Origin: Komarekiella delphini-convector SJRDD-AB1 | Lineage (GTDB): Bacteria; Cyanobacteriota; Cyanobacteriia; Cyanobacteriales; Nostocaceae | Direction of reading: 5' to 3' | NCBI RefSeq assembly: GCF_014831675.1 | Contig: NZ_VJXY01000037.1 | Span: forward strand, 1-64,000 | Length of the DNA: 64,000 nucleotides | Shown here: positions 47,362-55,613 of the stretch, one piece after another | Position numbering within the stretch: position 1 is the stretch's first letter | Layout of the letters: each line of letters opens with the position of its first letter | The notes under the pieces: generated by a model | Seen by the model: the letters and a program-made list of their open reading frames with translations, nothing else | Told to the model about the DNA's origin: nothing | Databases searched by the model: none | Made by a program: the position numbers and the translations under genes

Positions 47362-47888
47362 TTGTGGAATATATTGGTAATGATTGCTGTTGCGTCTGAT
47401 TCAGATTTCAGCGCTTCACCAATTTGCTGAATGTAACGTAATGCTTCTTGTTCAGAAAGTATTGGTTGGCGGCGATCAGCCAAACTCACCCCATCAACAT
47501 ACTCCATTACTAGACACCAATGCTCTCCTTCCTTAAAAGGTTCAGCAACCTGCACAATATGCTGATGCTTACACCTAGTAAGTTTTACCGCCTCCTGCCA
47601 AAACATCGTCTCCAGTCGTCCGCGTTCTGATTGGCTAAGGGACTTGAGCAAGTCATCATTTAAGGTCTTAACAACTTGGCGATCATTGTTACTCTTTCTT
47701 ACCAAATAGGTGATGCCAAACCGTCCCCTTCCTAACTCTCTTTCAACAGTGTATTTTCCACCTTGCAATTTATCTCCAGTTCCCCAAGCCACATCTGCAA
47801 CTCCCGAAATACTTACACCAATTTTCACACAATAAAGTCTGGGGAGCCTGAGCCTAGCTTTGACGCGCAGTGGCTTGTCGTCAAACAT
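47352..47888 (-). pseudogene. Truncated Ser/Thr kinase fragment
   Basis: Contains only the N-lobe of a Hanks kinase: GKYTVERELGRGRFGITYLV (Gly loop), VVKTLND (ATP Lys), EYVDGVSLADR, and ends at YIQQIGEAL, where the next part should be the HRD loop. Instead a short unrelated tail leads to a stop that overlaps the antitoxin start. The upstream ATG is in a dispersed repeat (ATGTTTGACGACA). It cannot be a working kinase. The cut was probably caused by insertion of the TA locus. Confidence 0.8.
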
Positions 47889-47954
47889 CGCCCTTATCTT
47901 CTCACTGTATTGCTAAACTAAAAAACAACCCTTATCCAGTGCAAAGGTGGCCTT

Positions 47955-48740
47955 ATGACCTCTGCAACCAATCCACCCACCGATCTCACTCCTTTTCCTG
48001 ACCATACGCAGCTACCAGATTCCAATGGCACGTTTGTGAAAAACTGGCAAGAGCATCCCCAAAGTATCTTACTGACTGACTCGATTACACCCGTTCTCAA
48101 ACAATTACATCTCGATGGTCAATATTGTATTGGTCAGGACTTAGGCATTTACTGGCGCTTGACCGATCCCCCGGAAAAAGGAGCAGAAGCACCAGATTGG
48201 TTTTTTGTACCGAATGTACCACCCTTGCTAAATGGACAAACGCGGAGGTCTTATGTATATTGGCGAGAGTATATTGCCCCGTTGATTGTCTTAGAATTCG
48301 TTTCTGGTGATGGGAATGAGGAAAGAGACAAAACCCCGTGGAAGGGTAAATTTTGGATTTATGAGCAGGTGATTCGTCCTGCTTTCTACGGGATTTATGA
48401 AGTCAAAAAAGCTAGCGTAGAAGTATACGAATTCATTGGTGGACAATATCAGTTGTTACCAGCAAATGAGCACGGACATTATCTGATCGCACCTATGGGA
48501 GTTGAGTTAGGCATTTGGCCAGGAGTTTATCAAAATGTGGAATTACCCTGGTTGCGCTGGTGGGATTTGCAAGGTAATTTATTGTTGACTGGCGATGAAA
48601 GAGCCGAACAGGAACATCAACGGGCAGAACAAGAACATCAACGAGCAGAACAAGAACATCAAAGGGCAAAACAAGAACGCCAAAGAGCTGATCGCTTAAC
48701 AGCGCAATTGCGATCGCTCGGCGTTGAACCAGAAGCCTAG
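47955..48740 (+). CDS. Uma2 family (DUF820) putative endonuclease, copy 2
   Basis: 261 aa, ATG at 47955 in the same context as copy 1 (AAAGGTGGCCTT before it). Same fold and order of motifs (LLNGQTRRSYVYWREYIAPL, EFVSGDGNEERDKTPWKGK). The C-terminus carries four extra 7-residue units of the RAEQEHQ type before the shared end RSLGVEPEA, lengthening a predicted coiled coil. The flanking 5' sequence matches copy 1, so the duplication included the leader. Confidence 0.88.
   Translation: MTSATNPPTDLTPFPDHTQLPDSNGTFVKNWQEHPQSILLTDSITPVLKQLHLDGQYCIGQDLGIYWRLTDPPEKGAEAPDWFFVPNVPPLLNGQTRRSYVYWREYIAPLIVLEFVSGDGNEERDKTPWKGKFWIYEQVIRPAFYGIYEVKKASVEVYEFIGGQYQLLPANEHGHYLIAPMGVELGIWPGVYQNVELPWLRWWDLQGNLLLTGDERAEQEHQRAEQEHQRAEQEHQRAKQERQRADRLTAQLRSLGVEPEA
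48601..48684 (+). repeat. 21-base tandem repeat coding a heptad coiled coil
   Basis: Four consecutive 21-base units of the form GAGCAGAACAAGAACATCAA+C/A, encoding RAEQEHQ-type heptads. Copy 1 of the gene has one unit only, so the number differs between paralogues. Confidence 0.85.
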
Positions 48741-48934
48741 GTCTTTGGCTTAAATGTGAGGTGCATAGACGCGGAGCGTGTCGTCAGACATCATTTTACA
48801 TCTGATGAACCGCTACAAAATGCTTCATTATTTAACTTCTAAAGCTTGATATGCGATCGCCTATTAAACTAAATTAAAATCTCAAAAAGAGGTGGCTAAA
48901 AAACAAGCATACGAAGGAATGAAATATAAAAATT

Positions 48935-49189
48935 ATGGCTCAAATCTTAGTTGATAATTTAGACCCCATTATTCTAAAAAAGTTAGAAACTCTAGCTAAA
49001 CAACACGGTAGATCTTTGCAAGAAGAATTGAAACATATTTTACGACAAGCAGCTGAAACAGCGACGCACTATCACACTGGCGGCAATATGGAAAAAGCTA
49101 GAGAAGCAGTAACACGCGCTCAGGTAAGGTATACAGGAAAAACTTTCAGTGATAGTACTGAACTCATCCGCGAGGATAGAGAACAGTAA
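48935..49189 (+). CDS. FitA/Arc-type ribbon-helix-helix antitoxin
   Basis: 84 aa. AQILVDNLDPIILKKLETLA and KQHGRSLQEELKHILRQA are the strand and two helices of a ribbon-helix-helix DNA-binding domain, typical of FitA/VapB-type antitoxins. Its TAA (49187-49189) overlaps the former start of the PIN toxin. Expected to bind the toxin and repress the operon. Confidence 0.85.
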   Translation: MAQILVDNLDPIILKKLETLAKQHGRSLQEELKHILRQAAETATHYHTGGNMEKAREAVTRAQVRYTGKTFSDSTELIREDREQ

Positions 49190-49605
49190 GTCAGTATGTT
49201 GTAGATGCAAGTATTGCTATAAAGTTGTTTGTGCTTGAAATCCACTTTGATGCAGCTCGGCGTTTACTAGCAAGTGGTCATACTTTTTTAGTACCGAATT
49301 TTTTCTTCCCAGAGGTGATAAACGTCTTGTGGAAACGAACGCGCCGCGGTGAAGACACGGCTGAAAATGCAAAGCAAACTTTAGCTGATTTAAATGCGGT
49401 TCCAGTAGAGGTGTATTTATCTCAGCCCTTGATGCCACTTGCCTTAGATATTGCGCTTCAGACAGATCGGGCGGTGTATGACAGCTTGTACTTAGCCCTT
49501 GCCATTACGCAAAAATGCCAGATGGTAACAGCAGACGAAAAGTTTTACAATGCGCTGAAAACCAGTACTTACGCCACTAATCTTCTATGGGTAGAGAATA
49601 TTTAA
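49186..49605 (+). pseudogene. VapC-type PIN toxin lacking a start codon
   Basis: The frame reads (GTA)SQYVVDASIAIKLFVLE, then FPEVINVLW and RAVYDSLYLALA to a stop at 49605, a complete VapC with all conserved acids. But the expected start position is GTA (49186-49188), not GTG. Changing A to G at 49188 would give GTG here and TGA for the antitoxin, the GTGA overlap usual for such pairs. The first normal start codon in frame, TTG at 49225, lies after the catalytic Asp (49204-49206). Confidence 0.75.
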
Positions 49606-50034
49606 AGAACTAGAGAGCGATCGCCCTTCCTGCCAAAAACACTGCGTTGCATAGCGGTGAGGCAGTACGGTGGACGGGTTCCCCGGCATAAAGGAACGGC
49701 GCTTGCGTAGCGTATCCGCAGGATTCACCCCTAGGGCTTGTCATTAGACATCGCTGGGTGTTGAACCGGAAGCATAATCTCTATAGATGTATATTTGTAA
49801 TATTTTTGCGAGTGCTGCTAAAATTCACTCGTCTTATGCAGCAATTTAAAGTTACTCAAAATAATTAGCAGTAGTAACACGCATGATGGTACTAGGACTC
49901 CATATTTCAGAGTCACTGCTGTACACTAGCACATTCCGTCCCTTCTTCTCCATAAAACCGAAAAGCCGAGGCTATGATGATCATTACCTCTTTTTAGCAA
50001 TTACTTTAATTGAAAGTTAAATTACTAAATCAAT
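49606..50034. other. Repeat-rich gap with second Uma2 tail remnant
   Basis: 429 bases. 49640-49730 is repeat-like (GCATAGCGGTGAGGCAG, GGCGCTTGCGTAGCGTATCC). 49751-49777 reads SLGVEPEA plus stop, another remnant of a Uma2 3' end. 49800-50034 is AT-rich and leads into the AAA gene. No further gene supported. Confidence 0.5.
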
Positions 50035-51378
50035 ATGACCAATAGCTATGATACGGTACGGGCACTGCGCGAGGCGTTGAAGTTTTCTCCTGATAATGTA
50101 CCTCTCAGGCAACATCTGGCAGATACGCTTCTCAGTCTTGGACAATTGGAGGATGCGGAGAAAGAGTACCGGCAAGCAATGCTGTTGGCGCGGGACGAAC
50201 CACAGTTGAAACTGGGTTTAGCAAGGGCTTTTTACCAACAAGGAAAGCACAATCAGTCTTTGGTGATTGTGGAGGAACTGCTCAAACACTCTAAATGTCC
50301 AGCACTGGCTTACTTACTCCATGCTCGTTTGTTGCTAAATTCAGGAGCAGTACAGCAAGCGGTGAGTCAGTATCGCAGTGCGATCGCTCTTGATGCATCT
50401 ATTGCTGATCCAGATTTTGCGGAACTCTTGGGTATTGGAGAGGACAGCCATACTAAAGATGTAGTGGAGGGCAAAGTCCGCGCGGCTAATTTTGATAACC
50501 TCGCTCTTGATGATGAAAAGCTGGAACGTCCGCAGATTTCTTTCCAAGATGTCGGAGGGATGGAGACGGTTAAAGATGAAATTCGCCTCAAGATTATTTA
50601 TCCGCTGACGCAACAAGAACTTTACAAAGCTTATGGTAAAGCGATCGGCGGCGGTATTTTGATGTATGGCCCTCCCGGTTGTGGCAAAACTTATCTAGCC
50701 CGTGCAACTGCTGGCGAGATTAACTCGAACTTTATCTCTGTTGGCATTAATGATGTCCTAGATATGTGGTTAGGCAATAGTGAGCGGAATTTGCACGCCA
50801 TTTTTGAAGAAGCGCGAGAAAATCAGCCTTGTGTAGTATTTTTCGATGAGGTCGATGCTCTAGCTGCCAACCGTACCGATTTGCGTCAAAGTTCTAGCCG
50901 CATGGTGATTAACCAGTTTCTCTCAGAACTGGATGGAGTCAAGAGTTCTAATGAAGGGGTGTTGATTTTGGCGGCTACTAATGCGCCTTGGCATTTAGAT
51001 GCAGCATTTCGGCGTCCAGGACGCTTTGATCGCATTCTCTTTATCCCACCACCAGATGCTTCTGCTAGGGCAGCTATTTTACAGTTGCTCTGTCGTGGTA
51101 AACCTGTAGATAAAATTGATTATGAGCAAGTTAGCAAAAAGACAGAGCATTTTTCCGGGGCTGACTTAAAAGCTGTGATCGATTTAGCAGTGGAAAAAAA
51201 ACTGCAAGAAGCGATGAAAATCGGCTTTCCTAAGCCGCTGGTGACGAGGGATTTAATTTCGGCAGCAGCGAACGTTAAATCTTCTACTAAAGAGTGGTTC
51301 GCCACAGCTCGCAACTATGCGCTGTATGCGAATGAGGGCGGTTTATACGATGATATTTTGAAATATTTAAAAATGTAA
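50035..51378 (+). CDS. TPR-containing AAA+ ATPase
   Basis: 447 aa. Residues 1-125 are TPR-like repeats. A classic AAA module follows: Walker A GPPGCGKT (212-219), Walker B CVVFFDEVDALAA (266-278), sensor ILAATNAPW, and Arg fingers in FRRPGRFDR. The aromatic pore-loop region is FISVGINDVLDMWLGN. It resembles the FtsH/proteasomal-ATPase/spastin clade without a protease domain. Overlaps the next gene (TAATG), so they are translated together. Confidence 0.85.
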   Translation: MTNSYDTVRALREALKFSPDNVPLRQHLADTLLSLGQLEDAEKEYRQAMLLARDEPQLKLGLARAFYQQGKHNQSLVIVEELLKHSKCPALAYLLHARLLLNSGAVQQAVSQYRSAIALDASIADPDFAELLGIGEDSHTKDVVEGKVRAANFDNLALDDEKLERPQISFQDVGGMETVKDEIRLKIIYPLTQQELYKAYGKAIGGGILMYGPPGCGKTYLARATAGEINSNFISVGINDVLDMWLGNSERNLHAIFEEARENQPCVVFFDEVDALAANRTDLRQSSSRMVINQFLSELDGVKSSNEGVLILAATNAPWHLDAAFRRPGRFDRILFIPPPDASARAAILQLLCRGKPVDKIDYEQVSKKTEHFSGADLKAVIDLAVEKKLQEAMKIGFPKPLVTRDLISAAANVKSSTKEWFATARNYALYANEGGLYDDILKYLKM

Positions 51379-52661
51379 TGGGTGTTGTACACTTTGAGCG
51401 GGCAAAGCTGTTATTAGAGCAATCCCGCTATCAGATGGCGGAGGAGGAACTGCGACAAGCTGTAGCCGAGTCTCCAAATGATGCGGGAATTCATGCGGTT
51501 TTGGGGTTGTGTTTGAGTTGTCAGCAGCGATATCAGGAGGCAACACTAGAAGTAGAAGTTGCGATCGCAATCGCTCCCGATTCGCCATTTCCTCACTATA
51601 TATTGGGATATATTCTCTGCGAACGTCAGCAACTTGCAGCTGCCCAAAAAGCAATTCAAGAAGCAATTCAGCTCAACCCCTATCAAGCTTCTCACTTCGC
51701 TTTGCTGGCACGATGTCATTATCAGCAAAAGCAGTGGCAAGCAAGTCTGAAAGCAGCAACTAAAGGGTTATCATTAGACCCGGAAGATGTAGAGTGTTTG
51801 AATTACCGGGCCTTGTCACTGTCGCAATTAGGACGGGGAAAAGAAGCGATCGCCGCAGTTAAAGGAGCGATCGCCACTTCTCCCCAAGATGCTGCTTCTT
51901 ACGCTAGTAGTGGTTGGATTTTGCTGTCCCACGGTGGTAGTGGTAGTCAACAGAAAGCTTTGGAATATTTTCGTGAAGCATTACACCTCAACCCCAATTT
52001 AGAATGGGCACGTCAAGGAGTTGTCGAAGCACTAAAAGCAAAAAACCCCATTTATCGGTTGATGCTGCGCTATTTCTTGTGGGGTAGTCGGCTAAATCAT
52101 CGCACGCGTTGGGTATTCACTATTGGCTTATTTTTTTCCATGCGGATGTTGCTTGCCAGTTTTACCAATGCTGGTTTGACACCTTTGGTAGCGGTGGTGG
52201 CGATCGCTTATTTGCTGTTCGTCATCTTTAGCTGGATCGCTGATCCGTTATTTACCCTAATGTTGCGGTTTGATAGATTAGGACGCTTGGCACTTTCACC
52301 AGAGGAAATCCAACAATCTAATTGGTGGGGTGCTTGTTTTTTAAGTGCGATCGCATCCTGTATTTTATGGTTTTGCACCAAGAATCTCAGTGCCTTAATT
52401 AGTGCAAGCGTATGCGGCTTGTTAATGATTCCAATAGCGGCGACGTTTAACTGTGAGCAAGGTTGGACGAGAAGGGCAATGGCAATTTACACAATTATTT
52501 TGGCAACTTTAGGTATTAGCACGGTAATCGTATCAATTGCCAGCCTAGCCTTTTACCAAATTGATTGGTTGTGGTTTCTGCCGATGATCATATTTTTTCC
52601 TGGCGTACTTCTTTCTACTTGGGTTGCAACTCTACTTACAGGAATTATGCCGAAACGTTAA
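51378..52661 (+). CDS. TPR protein with C-terminal membrane domain
   Basis: 427 aa. About six TPR units (residues 5-220; for example YILGYILCERQQLAAAQKAI, YRALSLSQLGRGKEAIAAVK). Then, after a basic stretch (LNHRTRW), about five membrane segments to the C-terminus. The ATG overlaps the AAA gene stop. Likely a membrane anchor or substrate adaptor for the AAA ATPase; this is inference from coupling. Confidence 0.8.
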   Translation: MGVVHFERAKLLLEQSRYQMAEEELRQAVAESPNDAGIHAVLGLCLSCQQRYQEATLEVEVAIAIAPDSPFPHYILGYILCERQQLAAAQKAIQEAIQLNPYQASHFALLARCHYQQKQWQASLKAATKGLSLDPEDVECLNYRALSLSQLGRGKEAIAAVKGAIATSPQDAASYASSGWILLSHGGSGSQQKALEYFREALHLNPNLEWARQGVVEALKAKNPIYRLMLRYFLWGSRLNHRTRWVFTIGLFFSMRMLLASFTNAGLTPLVAVVAIAYLLFVIFSWIADPLFTLMLRFDRLGRLALSPEEIQQSNWWGACFLSAIASCILWFCTKNLSALISASVCGLLMIPIAATFNCEQGWTRRAMAIYTIILATLGISTVIVSIASLAFYQIDWLWFLPMIIFFPGVLLSTWVATLLTGIMPKR

Positions 52662-52674
52662 AATATGACGACTA

Positions 52675-53253
52675 TCATTCAACTACCGAACCAGAGAGTG
52701 GAGTAAAAGGCGACACCGCCTCATATCGATACTCATCGTTAACAGATCCTTTGAAAAAGTCGGCATTTGTTCGTGTAAAAGTCCGCTTCATCCCAAGCGC
52801 CTCGACAAGGCGAATGGACGCGATGTTACGTGTGTCTATATCCACTGTAACAAAACTTACTCTATATTCCTCAAAAAGGTGTTCAAGCACACGTGAACAT
52901 CCCTCTTTTGCATAGCCCTGTCGCCAAAACAGTGGGAAAATCGTATAAGCAATTGCTGCTGTACAGTTAGCATGTACTGTTGCTTGTAATGTCCCAATAT
53001 ACACCCCGGACTCTCGAAAACGGATTACCCAGTTTAACCAACCCTCTTGTCCGTCTGGTGAAAGCCTTGAGGATAAAGCAAGGTATCGACTTTCCACAGT
53101 CTGTAACGATATGGGCGGTGACTGTGGAATAAACTGGTAAAGTCTTTTATCTAGAAGTTGCTCGTAGATAACCGAGGCATGAGCTGGGACAAGCGGCTCA
53201 AGTAACAGCCGTGAAGTTTCTATAATTCGTTCGGGTGCGATTAATTTAATCAT
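52675..53253 (-). CDS. GNAT-family N-acetyltransferase
   Basis: 192 aa from the ATG at 53253; the longer frame begins at a TTG in repeat-like sequence (GATGTCTAATG). RLLLEPLVPAHASVI, YTIFPLFWRQGYAKEG (acetyl-CoA loop) and VDIDTRNIASIRLVEALGM are GNAT marks of the RimJ/RimL kind. Substrate unknown. Converges on the TPR gene with 13 bases between. Confidence 0.87.
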   Translation of the reverse strand: MIKLIAPERIIETSRLLLEPLVPAHASVIYEQLLDKRLYQFIPQSPPISLQTVESRYLALSSRLSPDGQEGWLNWVIRFRESGVYIGTLQATVHANCTAAIAYTIFPLFWRQGYAKEGCSRVLEHLFEEYRVSFVTVDIDTRNIASIRLVEALGMKRTFTRTNADFFKGSVNDEYRYEAVSPFTPLSGSVVE

Positions 53254-53275
53254 TAGACATCTGGTAAAAATCAAT

Positions 53276-53304
53276 GTAGAGACGTAACAGTGCTACGTCT
53301 CTAC
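53276..53304. repeat. 29-base palindrome, GTAGAGACG family, copy 3
   Basis: GTAGAGACGTA (53276-53286) pairs perfectly with TACGTCTCTAC (53294-53304), 7-base centre. Upstream of the sbtA cluster. Confidence 0.75.
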
Positions 53305-53516
53305 TAAGCAGCCTAAGTTAAAAAGTTATGAAGGCTCTCCTCATTCTGATAAACTATGCATCATAGTCATCCAAAAGGCATAGTTGCTTATGCTTATTTG
53401 AGTGCCGACGTAAGGTTGTTCAACTAGTTAGCATACCTGTTTATAGCTAGCACATAGTGACTATATAATGATCAAAATTTTTGCTTCTGTTTACGCAAAT
53501 ATAAGGAGAGGTGGGG

Positions 53517-54485
53517 ATGAATGCAAGCCTAATAATGTCTAACATCCTAAGCCCACCAGTTCTTTTCTTCTTTCTCGGAATGTCAGCTGTTATTTTAAAG
53601 TCGGATCTGGAGATTCCTCAACCTTTGCCTAAACTCTTCTCTCTTTATCTTCTACTTGCTATTGGATTCAAGGGAGGTGCTGAACTTGTCAAAAGTGGAG
53701 TTAGTCAAGAAGTTGTATTGACGCTATTTGCAGCCATCATGATGGCTACACTTGTGCCAATATACACATTCTTCATTTTGAGAATCAGACTTGATTTATA
53801 CAATGCAGCAGCGATCGCCGCAACCTATGGTTCCATCAGTGCAGTCACCTTTATCACTGCTGGATCATTTCTCAGTGAACTTGGCATTAGTTTTAGTGGC
53901 TACATGGTAGCAGCTCTAGCCCTAATGGAATCCCCAGCCATCATTGTAGGATTGGTTTTAGTAAAAATATTTGATATCGATAAAGATGGTGACTTTTCTT
54001 GGCCAGAAGTTCTCAAAGAAGCTTTCCTTAATAGTTCTGTTTTTCTCTTGGTTGGCAGCCTGATTATCGGTGTGCTATCAGGCGAGAAAGGCTGGAAGTT
54101 GGAAGCACCTTTTACCCAAGAAATATTTTACGGAGTCCTAACCTTCTTTTTGCTAGATATGGGACTGGTAGCTGCTGGAAAAATCAAAGATCTTGGTAAA
54201 ACAGGTTCGTTTTTGATCTCTTTTTCTATTTTGATTCCGATTTTAAATGCAACAATCGGGATACTTTTAGCAAAACTAATCGGGATGCCGCAGGGAAATG
54301 CGCTGTTATTTTCAGTTTTGTGTGCTAGTGCCTCTTACATAGCGGTTCCAGCTGCTATGAGGTTAACACTTCCTGAAGCTAATCCTAGTTTGTACGTAAC
54401 TAGCGCTTTAGCGCTCACGTTTCCCTTCAATATCATTATTGGTATACCTTTATACTTGTACGGCATAAATTTGCTGTGGAGATGA
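53517..54485 (+). CDS. sbtA: SbtA-type Na+-dependent bicarbonate transporter, short form
   Basis: 322 aa, about ten membrane helices in two halves (SPPVLFFFLGMSAVILKSDL; YGSISAVTFITAGSFLSELG). Start ATG 53517 is set by AAGGAGAG eight bases upstream. SbtA imports bicarbonate with Na+. Known SbtA is about 370 aa; this copy is shorter, mainly in the central cytoplasmic region. That loop (residues 153-164) reads DIDKDGDFSWPE, which matches a canonical EF-hand calcium-binding loop. Followed after 4 bases by a PII-like gene, as SbtA is by SbtB, which supports the name. Confidence 0.85.
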   Translation: MNASLIMSNILSPPVLFFFLGMSAVILKSDLEIPQPLPKLFSLYLLLAIGFKGGAELVKSGVSQEVVLTLFAAIMMATLVPIYTFFILRIRLDLYNAAAIAATYGSISAVTFITAGSFLSELGISFSGYMVAALALMESPAIIVGLVLVKIFDIDKDGDFSWPEVLKEAFLNSSVFLLVGSLIIGVLSGEKGWKLEAPFTQEIFYGVLTFFLLDMGLVAAGKIKDLGKTGSFLISFSILIPILNATIGILLAKLIGMPQGNALLFSVLCASASYIAVPAAMRLTLPEANPSLYVTSALALTFPFNIIIGIPLYLYGINLLWR

Positions 54486-54489
54486 GATT

Positions 54490-54786
54490 ATGCACTCAGT
54501 AAAAAGAATAGAAATTATCGCCAATGCCGTTGAACTAGCAAAAATATTAGACGGCTTAGATAAAGCAGGTGTGCATGGACATACCATAATTCGGAATGTT
54601 GCAGGCAGAAGTCCGCATGGAGAAACTACAGAGCTTGATAATGTTTATATAATAGCTTTTTGCCTACCAGATCAAGCCAAACCTGTTTTGGAAATCATCA
54701 GACCTATCCTTAACAAGTTTGGAGGTACATGTTATCTTTCTGATGCGATAGAGATTAGATCTGTGCGGTGTGTTGCGTCTCTTTGA
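54490..54786 (+). CDS. sbtB: PII-like regulator, SbtB-related
   Basis: 98 aa ferredoxin-like fold of the PII type (RIEIIANAVELAKILDGLDK, GVHGHTIIRNVAGRSPHGET, PVLEIIRPILNKFGG). SbtB binds adenine nucleotides, including cAMP and AMP, and blocks SbtA. This copy lacks the C-terminal Cys-Gly-Pro-Glu-Gly-Cys end I remember for SbtB, so redox control by that loop is unlikely. Four bases behind sbtA; same operon. Confidence 0.75.
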   Translation: MHSVKRIEIIANAVELAKILDGLDKAGVHGHTIIRNVAGRSPHGETTELDNVYIIAFCLPDQAKPVLEIIRPILNKFGGTCYLSDAIEIRSVRCVASL

Positions 54787-54830
54787 TGATGTATCGCTGA
54801 AGCGATAGTTCACCTTGCAGGAAAATATTT

Positions 54831-55571
54831 ATGAGTCGAATTAATGGATTTATTGGTAGGCGCGAACTTTTAAAGTTAGTAGGTTTTAGTGGAGTTGCAA
54901 TGGCTATGCCCGCCGAAGGCATCGCAGCTACTACCATAAGTAGTGTGCCTTGGTATACTCAACCTGCTCTCGCTGCGGTTGCACAAGATACTGAGCCTGT
55001 TAGTCCTGATGCAGCACTCAAAAGATTGCTGGATGGAAATCAGCGGTTTGTGCAGCAAAAGCGTGAGTATCCCCATCAAACCCAAGCACGTTTGCAAGAA
55101 GTTGCCCAAGTGCAGCATCCATTTGCAACTATACTTAGTTGTGCTGATTCGCGGGTATCTGCGGAAATTTTATTTGACCAAGGAATTGGTGATTTGTTCG
55201 ACATTCGCATAGCTGGGAATATCGTGATACCAGAAGCACTTGGTAGCATTGAATATGCCGCAGTATTATTAAACACTCCCCTAATTATGGTGCTAGGTCA
55301 TGAAAGATGTGGTGCAGTCACAGCATCAGTAAAAGGTGAGTCACTCCCTGGTGAAATTGGCACTTTTGTCAAGGCTATTAAACCAGCAATGGCTAAGGTA
55401 AAAGACAAACCGGGTGATCCGGTTGAAAATGCAGTAGTAGCAAATGTTCAATATCAAGTTGAAAGATTGCAGGAAAATTCAGCGCTTTTAGGTCAACTAA
55501 TGCAGGCAGGTACACTGAAAATTGTCGGGGGACGTTACGATCTTGATACTGGGGAAGTAACTATCGTTTAA
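54831..55571 (+). CDS. Tat-exported beta-carbonic anhydrase
   Basis: 246 aa. N-terminal twin-arginine signal (GRRELLKLVGFSGVAMAMP) and a likely cleavage site after Ala-rich LAAVA. The zinc site is intact: Cys and Asp/Arg in SCADSRVS, then His and Cys in LGHERCGA. It matches the EcaB-like periplasmic beta-CA of cyanobacteria. Forty-four bases after the PII-like gene, same direction. Outside the cytoplasm it could interconvert CO2 and bicarbonate for the transporter. Confidence 0.9.
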   Translation: MSRINGFIGRRELLKLVGFSGVAMAMPAEGIAATTISSVPWYTQPALAAVAQDTEPVSPDAALKRLLDGNQRFVQQKREYPHQTQARLQEVAQVQHPFATILSCADSRVSAEILFDQGIGDLFDIRIAGNIVIPEALGSIEYAAVLLNTPLIMVLGHERCGAVTASVKGESLPGEIGTFVKAIKPAMAKVKDKPGDPVENAVVANVQYQVERLQENSALLGQLMQAGTLKIVGGRYDLDTGEVTIV

Positions 55572-55613
55572 AGAAAGGAGTTTTGAGTTCCTAGCTCTTA
55601 ACTCCTAATCTTA

